Source of the DNA: Pseudomonadota bacterium
GTDB lineage: Bacteria; Pseudomonadota; Gammaproteobacteria; Xanthomonadales; Rhodanobacteraceae
DNA length: 54,752 nt
Direction of reading: 5' to 3'
Assembly (NCBI GenBank): GCA_018240465.1
Contig: JAFEFS010000064.1
Location: 1-54,752 of the forward strand
Shown here in pieces: positions 32,991 through 43,066 of the stretch (position 1 is the stretch's first letter; every line of letters starts with the position of its first letter). Made by a program: the position numbers and the translations under genes. The notes under the pieces were generated by a model, which saw only the letters and a program-made list of their open reading frames with translations, ran no database searches and was not told where the DNA came from.

Positions 32991-34247
32991 TCAGGCGCGC
33001 AGCGCGAGCGTGAGCACGAGACTCGCGTTGATCGCGGCCAGCCCGAGCGCCACCGGGAGAAAGTACTCCTTGCCGCCCGCGAACGCGGCGACGCCCTTGA
33101 ACACGTTGTTGGCGGTGAATGCGATGGCGATCGCGCGGGCCGCCGGTGTCGGCTCGAGCGTATTCGCGGCAACGAGTTCGGCCACCGCCAATGTCGCTGC
33201 ATGCACGTCGGCGAAACCGCTGAATGCGGCGGCGGCGAACACGCCGCCCGTGCCGATCCACGCCTGCAGCGCGGCGGCACCGATCAGGGCCGCCGCGACG
33301 ATCGCAACGAAGGTCAATGCGTGCGTCGGCACGAATGGCCGCCCGTAATCCGGCGCGCCCGTGTCGTCGTCGCGCGCGTGATTTGCGCGGTGCAGTGCCA
33401 GCGCGCTGACGACGACCGCCGTCGCCCCGGCTGCGACCAACGGCCAGGCCAGCGCGTCCAGGCTCGCCGGTGATACCAGCAGCAGGATCAGCGCGAGCTG
33501 CACGAGCGTGGCGACGCTCGAGGCGAGGCCCGCGGCGATGCAACTGCGCCGGACTCCGGCGTTCGCGCGGGCGCGCTGGCCCATGCCGGCGATCGTCGCG
33601 GTGCTCGATACGAAACCGCCGAGCAGCCCGGCGATCACGAGACCGCGCCGCGCACCGAAGATGCGCAGGCCGACGTAGCCGGCGGCGCCAACGGCCATCA
33701 CCCAGACCACGAGCAGACCGAGCTTGTACGGATTGAGCACGGCATATGGCCCGACCGCGCGGTCGGGCAGCAGCGGCAGCACGATCAGGCTGGTCGCGGC
33801 AAGCAGGAGGATGTCGTCGAGGTCGCGCTTGCTCAGCGCCTGGCGGGAAAATCGGTGCAGGGCGTCCTTGCCTGCGAGCAGCGCCGTCAGCACGACGAAC
33901 ATCGCCGCTGCGAGGCGCGGCTGCGCCGGCGCGAACGCACCGAGCAGGAAGGTCGTCAACAGGGCGAGTTCGGTGGTCAACCCGGGATCGCGTTGCCGCG
34001 TCTGCCGGTAGCTCGCCACGGCGAAGGCGCCGACGAGCGCGGTGGCGACAGCGACGACGCCGGGGCCCAGCGTCGCGGCCAGCGCGCCGGTCATCGCTGC
34101 GAGCGCCGAGGTACGCAGACCGATCGCCGCTTCGACGCCTTCGCGCGCCGCGCTGCGCTCGCGTTCCAGCCCCACGAGCAGGCCGCCGCCGAGCGCGGCG
34201 ACGAAACCCGGCAGGCCTGCGCTTTCGAACGCGAACCAGTCAGGCAT
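32991..34247 (-). CDS. MgtC/DUF4010-family membrane protein
   Basis: A 418-aa polytopic protein with about 12 membrane segments. The N-terminal third is MgtC/SapB-like (GGGLLVGLERERSA, IGLRTSALAAMTGALAATLG), and the rest fits the DUF4010 region, with LLGGFVSSTATIAGMGQRA and ITANNVFKG-like AFTANNVFKGVAAFAGG. Its transport substrate is unknown. I favour ATG 34247 over the GTG at 34256; neither has a strong ribosome binding site. An FNR-type box lies 136 bases upstream, after the stop of the preceding metallo-hydrolase. It converges on the universal stress gene. Confidence 0.85.
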   Translation of the reverse strand: MPDWFAFESAGLPGFVAALGGGLLVGLERERSAAREGVEAAIGLRTSALAAMTGALAATLGPGVVAVATALVGAFAVASYRQTRQRDPGLTTELALLTTFLLGAFAPAQPRLAAAMFVVLTALLAGKDALHRFSRQALSKRDLDDILLLAATSLIVLPLLPDRAVGPYAVLNPYKLGLLVVWVMAVGAAGYVGLRIFGARRGLVIAGLLGGFVSSTATIAGMGQRARANAGVRRSCIAAGLASSVATLVQLALILLLVSPASLDALAWPLVAAGATAVVVSALALHRANHARDDDTGAPDYGRPFVPTHALTFVAIVAAALIGAAALQAWIGTGGVFAAAAFSGFADVHAATLAVAELVAANTLEPTPAARAIAIAFTANNVFKGVAAFAGGKEYFLPVALGLAAINASLVLTLALRA

Positions 34248-34375
34248 GCGTCGCACCCGGGCAGCGGTGGCAAGGCGCAGGCGCGCGACAATTCGCGATG
34301 GTGTTCCGGTTTTCCGGCATGGCCTGTTCGTGGCGGTCGCTGCGCAGCAGTCTAACCTCGCCGATGCGCGCGCGG

Positions 34376-34389
34376 TTGACTCAGGTCAA
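34376..34389 (-). promoter_or_regulatory. FNR/ANR-type box, DUF4010 gene promoter
   Basis: TTGACTCAGGTCAA. TAGACT (34349-34354, minus strand) lies about 31 bases from the centre. Predicted start near 34341 leaves a leader of about 94 bases. Confidence 0.72.
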
Positions 34390-34408
34390 GCGCAGGCGAG
34401 CGCAGCGG

Positions 34409-35275
34409 TCACAGGGCGTCGAGTGGAATCTTCAGATAGCTGATGCCATTGCTCTCGGCCGGTGGCAACCGCCCGGCGCGCATGTTGATCTGCACCGACG
34501 GCAGGATCAGTGCCGGCACCTTCAGCGTCGCGTCGCGCGCGGTGCGCAGGCTCACGAAAGCGTCTTCGTCGATGCCGTCGCGCACGTGCACGTTGTCGCG
34601 GCGTTCCGCGTCAACCGTGGTTTCGCAGACGAACTCGTCGCGACCGGGCGCCTTGTAGTCGTGGCAGAGGAACACGCGCGTCGCCCCGGGCAGGCCGAAG
34701 ATGCGCTGGATCGATCGGTACAGCGCACGCGCATCGCCGCCGGGGAAGTCACAGCGTGCGGTGCCGTAGTCGGGCATGAACAGGGTGTCGCCGACGAACG
34801 CGGCGTCGCCGATCAGGTGGGTCATGCACGCGGGCGTGTGCCCGGGCGTGTACAGCGCCTGCGCTTCGATGCCGCCGACCGTGTAGCGCTCGCCGTCCTT
34901 GAACAGATGCTCGAACTGGCTGCCGTCCCGGGCGAATTCGTCGCCGAGGTTGAACAGCGTGCCGAACGTGTCCTGTACCGTGCACACCCGCTCGCCGATG
35001 CCGAGCCGGCCGCCGAGTTGCTCGCGCAGGTAGGGCGCCGCAGACAGATGGTCGGCATGCACGTGCGTGTCGATCACCCATTCGATGCGCAGGCCGGCTT
35101 CGCGGACGAAGGCGGCGATTGCGTCCGCAGAATCGTGGCGCGTGCGCCCCGACGCGGGATCGTAGTCGAGCACGCTGTCGATTACGGCGCCGTGGCGCGT
35201 GGCCGGATCCCAAGCCACGTAGCTGAAGGTGTAGGTGGCCGGATCGAAGAACGATTTCACTTCGGGGCGGTTCAT
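34409..35275 (-). CDS. Metallo-beta-lactamase-fold hydrolase, persulfide-dioxygenase/Blh-like
   Basis: A 288-aa protein with metal motif THVHADH (His71, His73, Asp75, His76), further ligands in YTPGHTPACMTH and FVGDTLFMPDYGT, and FLCHDY near the C terminus. The FxGDTLFxPDxGTxRxDFPGG segment is typical of ETHE1/Blh-type persulfide dioxygenases and relatives that handle glutathione persulfide. GAGGGAGA precedes the ATG at 35275. It follows ackA after 215 bases containing a possible permease remnant. A role in sulfide or persulfide detoxification is inference from family. Confidence 0.85.
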   Translation of the reverse strand: MNRPEVKSFFDPATYTFSYVAWDPATRHGAVIDSVLDYDPASGRTRHDSADAIAAFVREAGLRIEWVIDTHVHADHLSAAPYLREQLGGRLGIGERVCTVQDTFGTLFNLGDEFARDGSQFEHLFKDGERYTVGGIEAQALYTPGHTPACMTHLIGDAAFVGDTLFMPDYGTARCDFPGGDARALYRSIQRIFGLPGATRVFLCHDYKAPGRDEFVCETTVDAERRDNVHVRDGIDEDAFVSLRTARDATLKVPALILPSVQINMRAGRLPPAESNGISYLKIPLDAL

Positions 35276-35400
35276 GGAGTCTCCCTCGTCGAATGCACAG
35301 GCACGTCGGCAGCCAGGCGTGCGCCCAGCCACTGGCCCGGGACCATCGCCAGCCCGAACAATAGCGTCGCCGGCGACGTGGATGCCAGCGAGGCGAGCGC
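35272..35400 (-). pseudogene. Possible C-terminal remnant of a TauE/SafE-type permease
   Basis: The minus-strand frame ending at 35272 reads LASTSPATLLFGLAMVPGQWLGARLAA just before its stop (only the segment GLAMVPGQWLGARLA is diagnostic). This resembles a transmembrane turn of TauE/SafE sulfite/sulfur exporters, which often accompany Blh-type hydrolases. The stop overlaps the hydrolase ATG, as a real upstream gene would. No full gene fits in the 215 bases available, so it is at most a decayed end. Confidence 0.3.
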
Positions 35401-35490
35401 GGACCCTGGATAGTGGCGGATCGCTGCCGATACCCGATGGCGAGGGCGCCACCGGGCGGGGGTGCTTGCGGGCGGTACGCGCACGGCGGA

Positions 35491-36672
35491 TCAGCCGAGG
35501 CCGAGATATGCCGCGGCGTGCTTCGCCGCGATCCATTCCTCGTTGGTCGGTTCGACCGCGACGACGACGCGGCTGCCCGGGTCCGAAATCGTCGCCGCAC
35601 CGTGTTTGTTGGCGTCGGTGTCGAGCTCGATGCCGAGCCAGCCGAGTTCGCGGCAGATGCGTTCGCGCAGCACCGCGTTGTGTTCGCCGATGCCGGCGGT
35701 GAAGACCAGCAGGTCGAGCCCGCCGAGCACGGCGGCCAGCGCGCCGATTTCGCGCACGATGCGGCGCACGTACAGCGCGAGCGCGAGGCGCACGCGTTCG
35801 TCGCCGGCTTCGCGCGGCAGCAGGAGCTGCGGGTCGGAGGCGACGCCGGAGATGCCGAGCAGGCCGGAACGGTGATACAACAGGTCGGCAACTTCGTCGA
35901 TGCCGAGCTTCTCGACCTGCATCAGGTAGAGCAGGGCACCCGGGTCGAGCGAGCCGCAGCGCGTGCCCATCATCAATCCGTCGAGCGCGGAAAAGCCCAT
36001 CGTCGTCGCCACGCTGCGCAGGTCGCGCATCGCGCACAGGCTCGCGCCGCTGCCGAGGTGGGCACAGATCGTGCGGCCGCGCGCGCGCTGGCCATGGCGC
36101 TCGGCGAGGGCGATCGACAGGTATTCGTAGGACAGGCCGTGGAAGCCGTAGCGGCGCAGGCCGCGCTGCCAGGCATCGAACGACAGCGGCAACAACTGCT
36201 CGACCTCGGGCAAGGTATGGTGAAAGGCCGTGTCGAAACAGGCGATCTGCGGCAGGTCGGGGCGCGACTGCAGCAGCGTCCCGATCGCGTCGAGCGCGAA
36301 CGGCTGGTGCAGCGGCGCGAGCGGGACGTAGCTGCGCAAGTCCGCGAGCGTCGGCGCGTCGATGCGCGCCGGAGCGAAGTACTTTGCCCCGCCGTGCACG
36401 ACCCGATGTGCGACGGCGGCGAGGCGGGCGCCGCCCAGCCGTGCCCGCACGCGCTCGCGGATCTGCGCAAGCGCGGCGTGATAGGGCTGCACGGCGTCCA
36501 GTCCGATCCCGCGCCCGACGCCGCCGGTTTCGGTCAAGGTCGGGTTGCCGCCGCCGATGCCTTCGACCTTGCCCTTCCACAACGCCTGGCGTGGCGGCAC
36601 GGCATCGGCCTCGAACAGGGCGAACTTGATGCTCGAGGAACCGCAGTTGAGGACGAGGATGCAATCGCTCAT
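35491..36672 (-). CDS. ackA: Acetate kinase
   Basis: A 393-aa AckA of normal length. The N-terminal phosphate loop is LVLNCGSSSIKFALFE; other family motifs are AHRVVHGGAKYF, FDTAFHHTLP, RRYGFHGLSYEYLS, CAHLGSGASLCAM and the C-terminal FTAGIGEHNAVLRERI and NEEWIAA. It interconverts acetyl phosphate + ADP and acetate + ATP. It overlaps the stop of the MaoC-Pta gene by 4 bases. Together with the phosphoketolase at 47189-49636 it gives ATP from sugar phosphates without respiration. Confidence 0.95.
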   Translation of the reverse strand: MSDCILVLNCGSSSIKFALFEADAVPPRQALWKGKVEGIGGGNPTLTETGGVGRGIGLDAVQPYHAALAQIRERVRARLGGARLAAVAHRVVHGGAKYFAPARIDAPTLADLRSYVPLAPLHQPFALDAIGTLLQSRPDLPQIACFDTAFHHTLPEVEQLLPLSFDAWQRGLRRYGFHGLSYEYLSIALAERHGQRARGRTICAHLGSGASLCAMRDLRSVATTMGFSALDGLMMGTRCGSLDPGALLYLMQVEKLGIDEVADLLYHRSGLLGISGVASDPQLLLPREAGDERVRLALALYVRRIVREIGALAAVLGGLDLLVFTAGIGEHNAVLRERICRELGWLGIELDTDANKHGAATISDPGSRVVVAVEPTNEEWIAAKHAAAYLGLG

Positions 36673-38093
36673 GGCTTGGTCCTGCGGCGGCGGTGTGCGA
36701 TCAGCACGGCGACCGCGCACGAAGCGATGCGCGTCTCGCGCGAATCGGCGCGGCTGGTAAGGATCACCGGCACGCGCGCGCCCATGACGATGCCGGCGCT
36801 CGATGCGCCGCCGAGATATTCGAGTTGCTTGGCGAGCATGTTGCCGCTTTCCAGGTCGGGCACGACGAGCACGTCGGCCTGGCCGGCCACGTCGGACTCG
36901 ATACCCTTGATGTGCGCAGCGGCGGCCGAAATCGCGTTGTCGAACGCGAGCGGGCCGTCGAGCGTGGCGCCGGCGATCTGGCCGCGGTCGGCCATCTTGC
37001 ACAGCGCCGCCGCATCGAGTGTCGCCGGCATGCGCGGGTTGACCGTCTCCACCGCGGCGAGGATGGCGACGCGCGGCACGGCCACGCCGATGGTCTGCGC
37101 GAGTTCGACCGCATTGCGCACGATGTCGGCCTTCTCCTCGAGCGTCGGCGCGATGTTGATCGCGGCATCGGTGATGATGAATGGGCGCGGGTAGGCCGGC
37201 GTGTGCATCAGGTAGCAGTGCGAGACGCGGCGCGCGGTGCGCAGCGGCGATTCGTGGCCGACGATGGCGGACATCAGTTCGTCGGTGTGGAGACTGCCCT
37301 TCATCAGTGCCTCGACCTGGTCGCCGCCGGCGAGCTCGACCGCACGCGCGGCGGCGGCGTGGCTGTGCGCCACGTCCTCGATGGCGATGCCGGCGAGATC
37401 GAGTCCGGCCGTCCGCGCGACGGCTTCGAGCTTCGCGCGCGGCGCGACGAGCACCGGTTCGATCAGCCCTGCCCGGCGTGCGTCGAGCGCCGCGGTGAGG
37501 CTCGCCTCGTCGCAGGGATGCACCACCGCGACGCGGATCGCGCCAAGCGGCTGCACCGCATCGAGCAGGGTCTTGCCGGCACCATCGATCAGGTGCACTT
37601 CGGGCAGGGCCGTGCGTGGCCGCTCGATGCGCTCGGTCGGTGCGATCACGTGTGCCTCGCCGTCGATCACGATCTTGCCGTCCTGGTTGACGCAGGCGCA
37701 GGCAAGGGTGAGACGTTTCTTCGCCGCGTCGCGCGCGCTGACCTTGACGCTGACCTTGAGCGTGTCGCCGATGCGCACGGGCGCGAGGAAGTTCAGGGTC
37801 TGGCCCAGGTAGATCGTACCCGGCCCGGGCAGGCGCGTGCCGAGCAGGGCCGAGATCAGCGTGGCGCCGAAAATGCCGTGCGCGATCACGCCGTGGAAGC
37901 GCGTCGACGCGGCGAAGGCCGGGTCCATGTGCTGCGGATTGACGTCGCCGGAAAGCGCCGCGAACAACTGGATGTCGGCTGCGGTGAGCGTGCGCTCGAG
38001 CCCGGCCTCGTCGCCGAGGGCGATCTCGTCGAACGTGCGGTTGCGGATCGTGCGCCGATCGTCGGCGGGTGGTTGGAAGGCGATGTCGTTCAT
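36669..38093 (-). CDS. MaoC-like dehydratase fused to phosphate acetyltransferase domain
   Basis: A 474-aa two-domain protein. Residues about 15-155 form a MaoC (R)-specific enoyl-CoA hydratase domain with the hot-dog signature LSGDVNPQHMDPAFAAS and FHGVIAHGIFGATLIS. Residues about 165-470 form a phosphate acetyl/butyryltransferase domain (MKGSLHTDELMSAI, TDAAINIAPTLEEKADI, GATLDGPLAFDNAIS). The transferase half can link acetyl-CoA and acetyl phosphate with AckA; the hydratase half makes (R)-3-hydroxyacyl-CoA, the PhaC substrate. It sits between the transporter genes and ackA, overlapping ackA by 4 bases. This bifunctional form is known in other bacteria. Confidence 0.92.
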   Translation of the reverse strand: MNDIAFQPPADDRRTIRNRTFDEIALGDEAGLERTLTAADIQLFAALSGDVNPQHMDPAFAASTRFHGVIAHGIFGATLISALLGTRLPGPGTIYLGQTLNFLAPVRIGDTLKVSVKVSARDAAKKRLTLACACVNQDGKIVIDGEAHVIAPTERIERPRTALPEVHLIDGAGKTLLDAVQPLGAIRVAVVHPCDEASLTAALDARRAGLIEPVLVAPRAKLEAVARTAGLDLAGIAIEDVAHSHAAAARAVELAGGDQVEALMKGSLHTDELMSAIVGHESPLRTARRVSHCYLMHTPAYPRPFIITDAAINIAPTLEEKADIVRNAVELAQTIGVAVPRVAILAAVETVNPRMPATLDAAALCKMADRGQIAGATLDGPLAFDNAISAAAAHIKGIESDVAGQADVLVVPDLESGNMLAKQLEYLGGASSAGIVMGARVPVILTSRADSRETRIASCAVAVLIAHRRRRTKP

Positions 38094-38111
38094 GGGTGTC
38101 TCGATACGGGT

Positions 38112-39236
38112 TCAGGCCATCTGGCCGATGGTCTTGCGGAATCGCGCCAGGGAAAGAAAGAACAGCACACTGCCGATGACCAGCAGGATGAGGAACGGCT
38201 GCCAGACCACGTCGAGGCCGGCGCCGCGATAGAGGATCGCCTGGCCGAGCTCGACGAAGTGCGTGGTCGGAGCGGCGAGCATGATGTTCTGCACGATCTG
38301 CGGCATGCTTTCACGTGGCGTCGTTCCGCCCGACAGCAGTTGCAGCGGCAGCAGGATCAGCACCATGAGCAGGCCGAACTGCGGCATGCTGCGCGCGAGC
38401 GTGGCGAGGAAAATGCCCATCGAGGTCGTCGCGAACAGATGCAGCGCGGCGCCGGCGAGGAACAGCGCGACCGAGCCTTCGACCTTCACGTGCAGCAGGC
38501 CTTGCACGACCAGCAGCAGCGAGGTCGCCGCGGCGACGAGCACGACTGCGCCCATCGACCAGACCTTGGCGAGCATGATCTCGGTCGGCGTCACCGGCAT
38601 CACGAGCAGGTGTTCGACGGTGCCGTGTTCGCGCTCGCGGATCAATGCGGCGCCGGTCAGGATGATCGACAGCATCGTCACGTCGTTGATGATCTGCATG
38701 AGGCCGCCGAACCAGGTATGGTCGAGCGTCGGATTGAAGCGCATGCGCGGGGCAAGGTCGACCTGCGGCACGCTCGTCGCGCGATGGCGCCGCACGAATT
38801 CGTTGATCTCGCCGAGCACGATCTGCTGCACGTAGCCGCCGCCGGTGAAGGCCTGGCTCATGCGCGTCGCGTCGACGTTGAGCTGCATCGTCGGCGCGCG
38901 CCCGGCGAGTACATCGCGCTGGAAGTCGGGCGGGATGTCGAGCACGAAGGTGTACCGGCCCGCGTCCATGCCGGCATCCATTTCGCCCGTCGTGATCTTC
39001 GACGGCGCCATGAACAGCGGTGGATAGAACGCCGAGGCGATGCGTGTCGACAACGCCGAACCGTCCTCGTCGACGATCGCGATCGGCGCCTTGTGCAACG
39101 TGTCCGGCATCGCGCGCGCGGCAGTGTAGACCGACACGGTGAACGTGTAGGCGATCAGCACGAGCATGACCGGATCGCGCCACAGGCTCCACAGTTCCTT
39201 GACGCCGAGGCGGAAGATGTTGGCGAGATGGCGCAT
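38112..39236 (-). CDS. ABC-2 transporter permease, YhhJ-like
   Basis: A 374-aa inner membrane permease: one N-terminal helix (PVMLVLIAYTFTVSVYT), a large periplasmic region, then five C-terminal helices with the ABC-2 core (REREHGTVEHLLVMPVTPTEIMLAKVWSM, cited by its start EREHGTVEHLLVMPVTP) . The ATG overlaps the rbbA stop by one base. It completes the HlyD-RbbA-permease exporter. Length and layout match E. coli YhhJ. The exported substrate is unknown. Confidence 0.9.
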   Translation of the reverse strand: MRHLANIFRLGVKELWSLWRDPVMLVLIAYTFTVSVYTAARAMPDTLHKAPIAIVDEDGSALSTRIASAFYPPLFMAPSKITTGEMDAGMDAGRYTFVLDIPPDFQRDVLAGRAPTMQLNVDATRMSQAFTGGGYVQQIVLGEINEFVRRHRATSVPQVDLAPRMRFNPTLDHTWFGGLMQIINDVTMLSIILTGAALIREREHGTVEHLLVMPVTPTEIMLAKVWSMGAVVLVAAATSLLLVVQGLLHVKVEGSVALFLAGAALHLFATTSMGIFLATLARSMPQFGLLMVLILLPLQLLSGGTTPRESMPQIVQNIMLAAPTTHFVELGQAILYRGAGLDVVWQPFLILLVIGSVLFFLSLARFRKTIGQMA

Positions 39237-41974
39237 CAGGCTTCCTGCTTGCGCAGCAGCGCGATCGCCGCACCGAGAATGACCGGCAGTGCGAGCAGCA
39301 GCGGCCAGAAATCACCGGCGAGATCGGCGAAACCGAGCGCCTTGTTGAACACGCCGCGGCTGATCGTGATCATGTACGTTGCCGGTTGGATGCTGCCGAT
39401 CAGGCGACCGGCGCCTTCGAGCGAGGACACCGGGTCAATCAGGCCGGCGAACTGCGTTGCCGGAATGAGCGTGCCGATCATGGTGAAGAACATCGCAGCG
39501 ATCTGGCTGCGCGTCAGCGCTGAGGCGACGAGGCCCATGCCGGTTGCGGCGATCGCAAAGAGCAATGCGGCGAGCAGCAGTGCCGCGTAGCTGCCCTTGA
39601 CCGGAACGCCGAACACGGTCACCGCGGCAAGACTCATCAACAGGAAGTTGAGCACGGCGAGACCGATGTAGGGCAATTGCTTGCCGATCAGGAATTCGCT
39701 GCGCGTCGTCGGCGTGACGTAGAGATTGAGGATTGAGCCGAGTTCCTTCTCGCGCACCACCGCGAGCGCGGTCAGCATCGCCGGCAGCATCAGCAGGAGC
39801 AGCGGAATCACGGCCGGGACCATTGCCGGCAGGCTCTTCACGTCGGGGTTGTAGCGGAAACGGGTTTCGATCCCGGCGCTCGCCGGCGCGCTGCGGCCAA
39901 GGCGTTCGCGCGCCTGTTGCGCAAGCCAGAGTTGGTGCATCCCGGCCACGTAGCCTTGCACGGTCTCGGCACGCGTCGGCATCGCACCGTCGATCCATGC
40001 GCCGATCTGCACGTCGCGGCCATGGGTCAGGTCACGACCGAACCCCGGCGGAATCTCGAGCGCGAGCGACAGCTCGCCGCTGCGCATGCGCCGGTCGAGG
40101 TCGGCGTAATCGGCGATCGCGGGGCGTTCGATGAAATAGCGCGAGCCGGCGAGGTTGAGCGCATAGTCGCGGCTCAGTGCGGACTGATCGCGGTCGAGCA
40201 CCGCGAAGCGCAGATTCTCGACATCGAGGCTGATGCCGTAGCCGATCACGAACATCAGCAGCAGCGAGCCGAGCAGCGCGAGCGTGCCGCGCACCGGATC
40301 GCGGCGCAGCTCGAGAGATTCGCGCCAGGTGCAGGTGAGCAGGCGTTGCAGGCTGAAGCGGCTCTGGTGTGCTGGGTGTATGGCCGTTGCGCCGGCCACC
40401 GGCACGGTATCGTCTTGCGCGGCTTGCGCTGCGCCGCCGCCGGCTTCGACGAGATAGTCGATGAACGCTTCCTCCAGGGTCTTCGCGCCGCGCCTGGCGA
40501 CGAGTGCGGCCGGCGCGTCGCTGGCGAGCACTCTGCCGGCATGCATCAACGAGATGCGGTCGCAGCGTTCGGCTTCGTTCATGAAGTGCGTGGAGATGAA
40601 GATCGTCACGCGGTCGCGTCGCGACAGTTCGATCAGCAGGCGCCAGAAGTTGTCGCGCGCGATCGGGTCGACGCCCGAAGTCGGCTCGTCGAGGATCAGC
40701 AGTACCGGTCGATGCACCATCGCCACCGCGAGCGAGAGGCGTTGGCGCATGCCGAGCGGAACCGATTCGGGAAGGGCGTCGCCCACCTCGCCCAGGTCGA
40801 AGCGCGCGAGCATCTCCTCCACGCGCGCGGGTATCTCGGCTGCGGGCACATGGAACAGGCGGGCGTGCAGCACGAGGTTTTGCCGCACGCTCAGTTCGGC
40901 GTAGAGCGAGAACGCCTGCGACATGTAGCCGACGCGGCGGCGCGTGTCCAGGTCGCGTGGATCGACCACGTTACCGAGCAGACGGGCCTGGCCTTCGCTG
41001 GCCGGCAGCAGGCCGGTGAGCATCTTCATCGTCGTCGACTTGCCGCAGCCGTTGGAGCCGAGAAAGCCGAAGATCTCGCCACGGCGGATACGCAGGTCGA
41101 CGTGGTCGACCGCGACGAAATCGCCGAAGCGCATGGTCAGACCCTGGGCCTCGATCGCGATGTCGTCGTCGCCGCCGGATGCGAGCGGCGGAATTTCCAC
41201 CGCCGAATAGCCGCGCCGCTTCTCCTCCGGCAGCAGGCGGATGAAGGCGGCTTCGAGCGAGGGCGATGCGGTGCGCGCGAGCAATTCGGTCGGCGTACCC
41301 GTGGCGAGCGCCTTGCCGGCGTCCATCGCCACCAGCCAGTCAAAACGCTGCGCCTCGTCCATGTATGCGGTCGCGACGACGACGCTCATGCCAGGCCGGT
41401 CGGCACGGATGCGCGCGATCAGGTCCCAGAACTGCGCGCGCGCCAGCGGGTCGACGCCGGTGGTCGGTTCGTCGAGCACGAGCAGGTCCGGGTCGTGGAT
41501 CAGAGCGCAGCACAGGCCGAGCTTCTGCTTCATACCGCCGGAGAGCTTTCCCGACGGGCGCGCGAGGAACGGTTGCAGGCCAGTGCTGCGCGTCAACTCG
41601 TCGATGCGGCGGCGGCGCTCGATCGCGTCATGGCCGAACAGGCGTGCGAAAAACTGCAGGTTCTCCTCGACCGACAGCGTCGGATAGAGATTCTTGCCGA
41701 GGCCTTGCGGCATGTAGGCGATGCGTGGGCAGACCGCGGCGCGGTGACGCCGGCTCGCCATGTCGCCGCCGAGTACGTCGAGACGGCCTTCCTGCAGCGC
41801 GCGCGCGCCGGCGAGCAACGACAGCAGACTGGACTTGCCGACGCCGTCAGGCCCGAGCAGGCCGACCATGCGTCCCGCGGGAATGTCGAGGTCGACGGCG
41901 TCGAGCGCGAGCGTTTTCGCGTAGCGCAGGCTCACGCCGCGCAGACTCGCGACCGGCGCGAGAAGGGCGGGCAT
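39236..41974 (-). CDS. rbbA: ABC transporter with two ATPase domains fused to a permease, RbbA-like
   Basis: A 912-aa protein. The first ATPase domain (about 8-235) has Walker A GPDGVGKS, signature LSGGMKQKL and Walker [14 protein letters not shown]. The second (about 270-500) has GSNGCGKST, a divergent signature VPLGMRQRL and [13 protein letters not shown]; that divergent signature is usual for RbbA. An ABC-2 permease with one N-terminal and five C-terminal helices follows. It is a membrane exporter; E. coli RbbA has also been described as ribosome-associated, which cannot be judged here. It forms hlyD-rbbA-permease with spacings of 3 and -1 bases. Confidence 0.92.
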   Translation of the reverse strand: MPALLAPVASLRGVSLRYAKTLALDAVDLDIPAGRMVGLLGPDGVGKSSLLSLLAGARALQEGRLDVLGGDMASRRHRAAVCPRIAYMPQGLGKNLYPTLSVEENLQFFARLFGHDAIERRRRIDELTRSTGLQPFLARPSGKLSGGMKQKLGLCCALIHDPDLLVLDEPTTGVDPLARAQFWDLIARIRADRPGMSVVVATAYMDEAQRFDWLVAMDAGKALATGTPTELLARTASPSLEAAFIRLLPEEKRRGYSAVEIPPLASGGDDDIAIEAQGLTMRFGDFVAVDHVDLRIRRGEIFGFLGSNGCGKSTTMKMLTGLLPASEGQARLLGNVVDPRDLDTRRRVGYMSQAFSLYAELSVRQNLVLHARLFHVPAAEIPARVEEMLARFDLGEVGDALPESVPLGMRQRLSLAVAMVHRPVLLILDEPTSGVDPIARDNFWRLLIELSRRDRVTIFISTHFMNEAERCDRISLMHAGRVLASDAPAALVARRGAKTLEEAFIDYLVEAGGGAAQAAQDDTVPVAGATAIHPAHQSRFSLQRLLTCTWRESLELRRDPVRGTLALLGSLLLMFVIGYGISLDVENLRFAVLDRDQSALSRDYALNLAGSRYFIERPAIADYADLDRRMRSGELSLALEIPPGFGRDLTHGRDVQIGAWIDGAMPTRAETVQGYVAGMHQLWLAQQARERLGRSAPASAGIETRFRYNPDVKSLPAMVPAVIPLLLLMLPAMLTALAVVREKELGSILNLYVTPTTRSEFLIGKQLPYIGLAVLNFLLMSLAAVTVFGVPVKGSYAALLLAALLFAIAATGMGLVASALTRSQIAAMFFTMIGTLIPATQFAGLIDPVSSLEGAGRLIGSIQPATYMITISRGVFNKALGFADLAGDFWPLLLALPVILGAAIALLRKQEA

Positions 41975-41977
41975 GCC

Positions 41978-43054
41978 TTACTCCGGTACCTTGACCGCGA
42001 GCGACGCCGGCCATTGTGCGGCCGGATCGAGCTTGATCCAGGCGACACCGGGCAGGCCGGTCTTCACCTGTTTCAGATGCTTCCGCAGCAGTGCGCGATC
42101 GATCTGCGCCTTGACCCGGAACATCAGCTTCTGCCGCTCGCTCGCCGTCTCCACGGTTTTCGGCGTGAACTGCGCCACTGCGGCGACGAACGATACCTTG
42201 GCGGGGACCACGTATTGCGGCGCGGCATCGAGCACGATATGCACTTCGCTGCCGAGGGCGATCTTGCCGGCAACGGTCTCGGGCAGGAAGAAGGTCATGT
42301 AGACGTCGCCGAGGTCGACGAGGTTGAGCACGTTGCCGCCCGCGCCGAGCACTTCGCCGGGCTGGGCGACGCGGTACTGCACGCGACCGTCGCGCGGCGA
42401 GGTCAGGGTCGAATCGGCTATATCCGCATCGATGCGCGCGATCGTTGCGCTGGCGGCGTCCGCGCTCGAACGCGCGCTCGTCACTTGCGAGCGGGTGGTT
42501 TCGATCGCCGCCTTTGCTGCGGCGACCTGCGCCTGCGCGGCCGCGACGGATGCGCGCGCGCTGTCGATTTGGGCGCGCGCATCGTCGAGCGCCTGTTGCG
42601 ACAGCAACCCTTTCGTGGCGATCGTGCGCGTGCGCTCGAAGAGCTTTTGTGCGGCGTCGCGGTTGGCCACGCGTGCGGCGACCGTCGCTTGCGCCGCGCC
42701 GTATTCGCTCTCGCGCTGAGTGACCTGGAACTGCGCGGTCTGGATCGCGGCCTGCGCATTTGCGAGCTGTGCCTGCGCTTCGTCACGCTGCGCCTTGAGC
42801 ACCTCGGTGTCCATGCGCGCGAGCGCTTGGCCGGCGCTGACGAATTCGCCTTCGTCGACGAGTACTTCGCGCAGGCGTCCCGCAGCCTTGGCTGCAACGT
42901 TGATCTCGATCGCCTCGATGCGCCCGTTGCCGCTGATGAAGCCCGGCCCCGGCCCGTGCGGACGCAGGTAGAGCCAGGTCGCCGCGCCGAGCACGACAAT
43001 GGTGGCGACGGCTGCGGCGACGCGCAGCGCGGGTTTCCAGTTGGTGAGTTTCAC
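41978..43054 (-). CDS. HlyD-family periplasmic adaptor, YhiI-like
   Basis: A 358-aa membrane fusion protein: N-terminal helix (about 9-28), a lipoyl half-motif (GNGRIEAIEINVAAKAAGRL), a long alpha-helical coiled-coil hairpin (about 90-215) rich in Ala, Gln and Arg, the second lipoyl half (LTSPRDGRVQYRVAQPGEVL) and a beta-barrel end. It connects the inner-membrane exporter to an outer-membrane channel, none of which is encoded nearby. The start is a GTG at 43054 with AGGACA upstream, 12 bases after fabI. Confidence 0.9.
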   Translation of the reverse strand: MKLTNWKPALRVAAAVATIVVLGAATWLYLRPHGPGPGFISGNGRIEAIEINVAAKAAGRLREVLVDEGEFVSAGQALARMDTEVLKAQRDEAQAQLANAQAAIQTAQFQVTQRESEYGAAQATVAARVANRDAAQKLFERTRTIATKGLLSQQALDDARAQIDSARASVAAAQAQVAAAKAAIETTRSQVTSARSSADAASATIARIDADIADSTLTSPRDGRVQYRVAQPGEVLGAGGNVLNLVDLGDVYMTFFLPETVAGKIALGSEVHIVLDAAPQYVVPAKVSFVAAVAQFTPKTVETASERQKLMFRVKAQIDRALLRKHLKQVKTGLPGVAWIKLDPAAQWPASLAVKVPE

Positions 43055-43066
43055 GACTGTCCTCGA

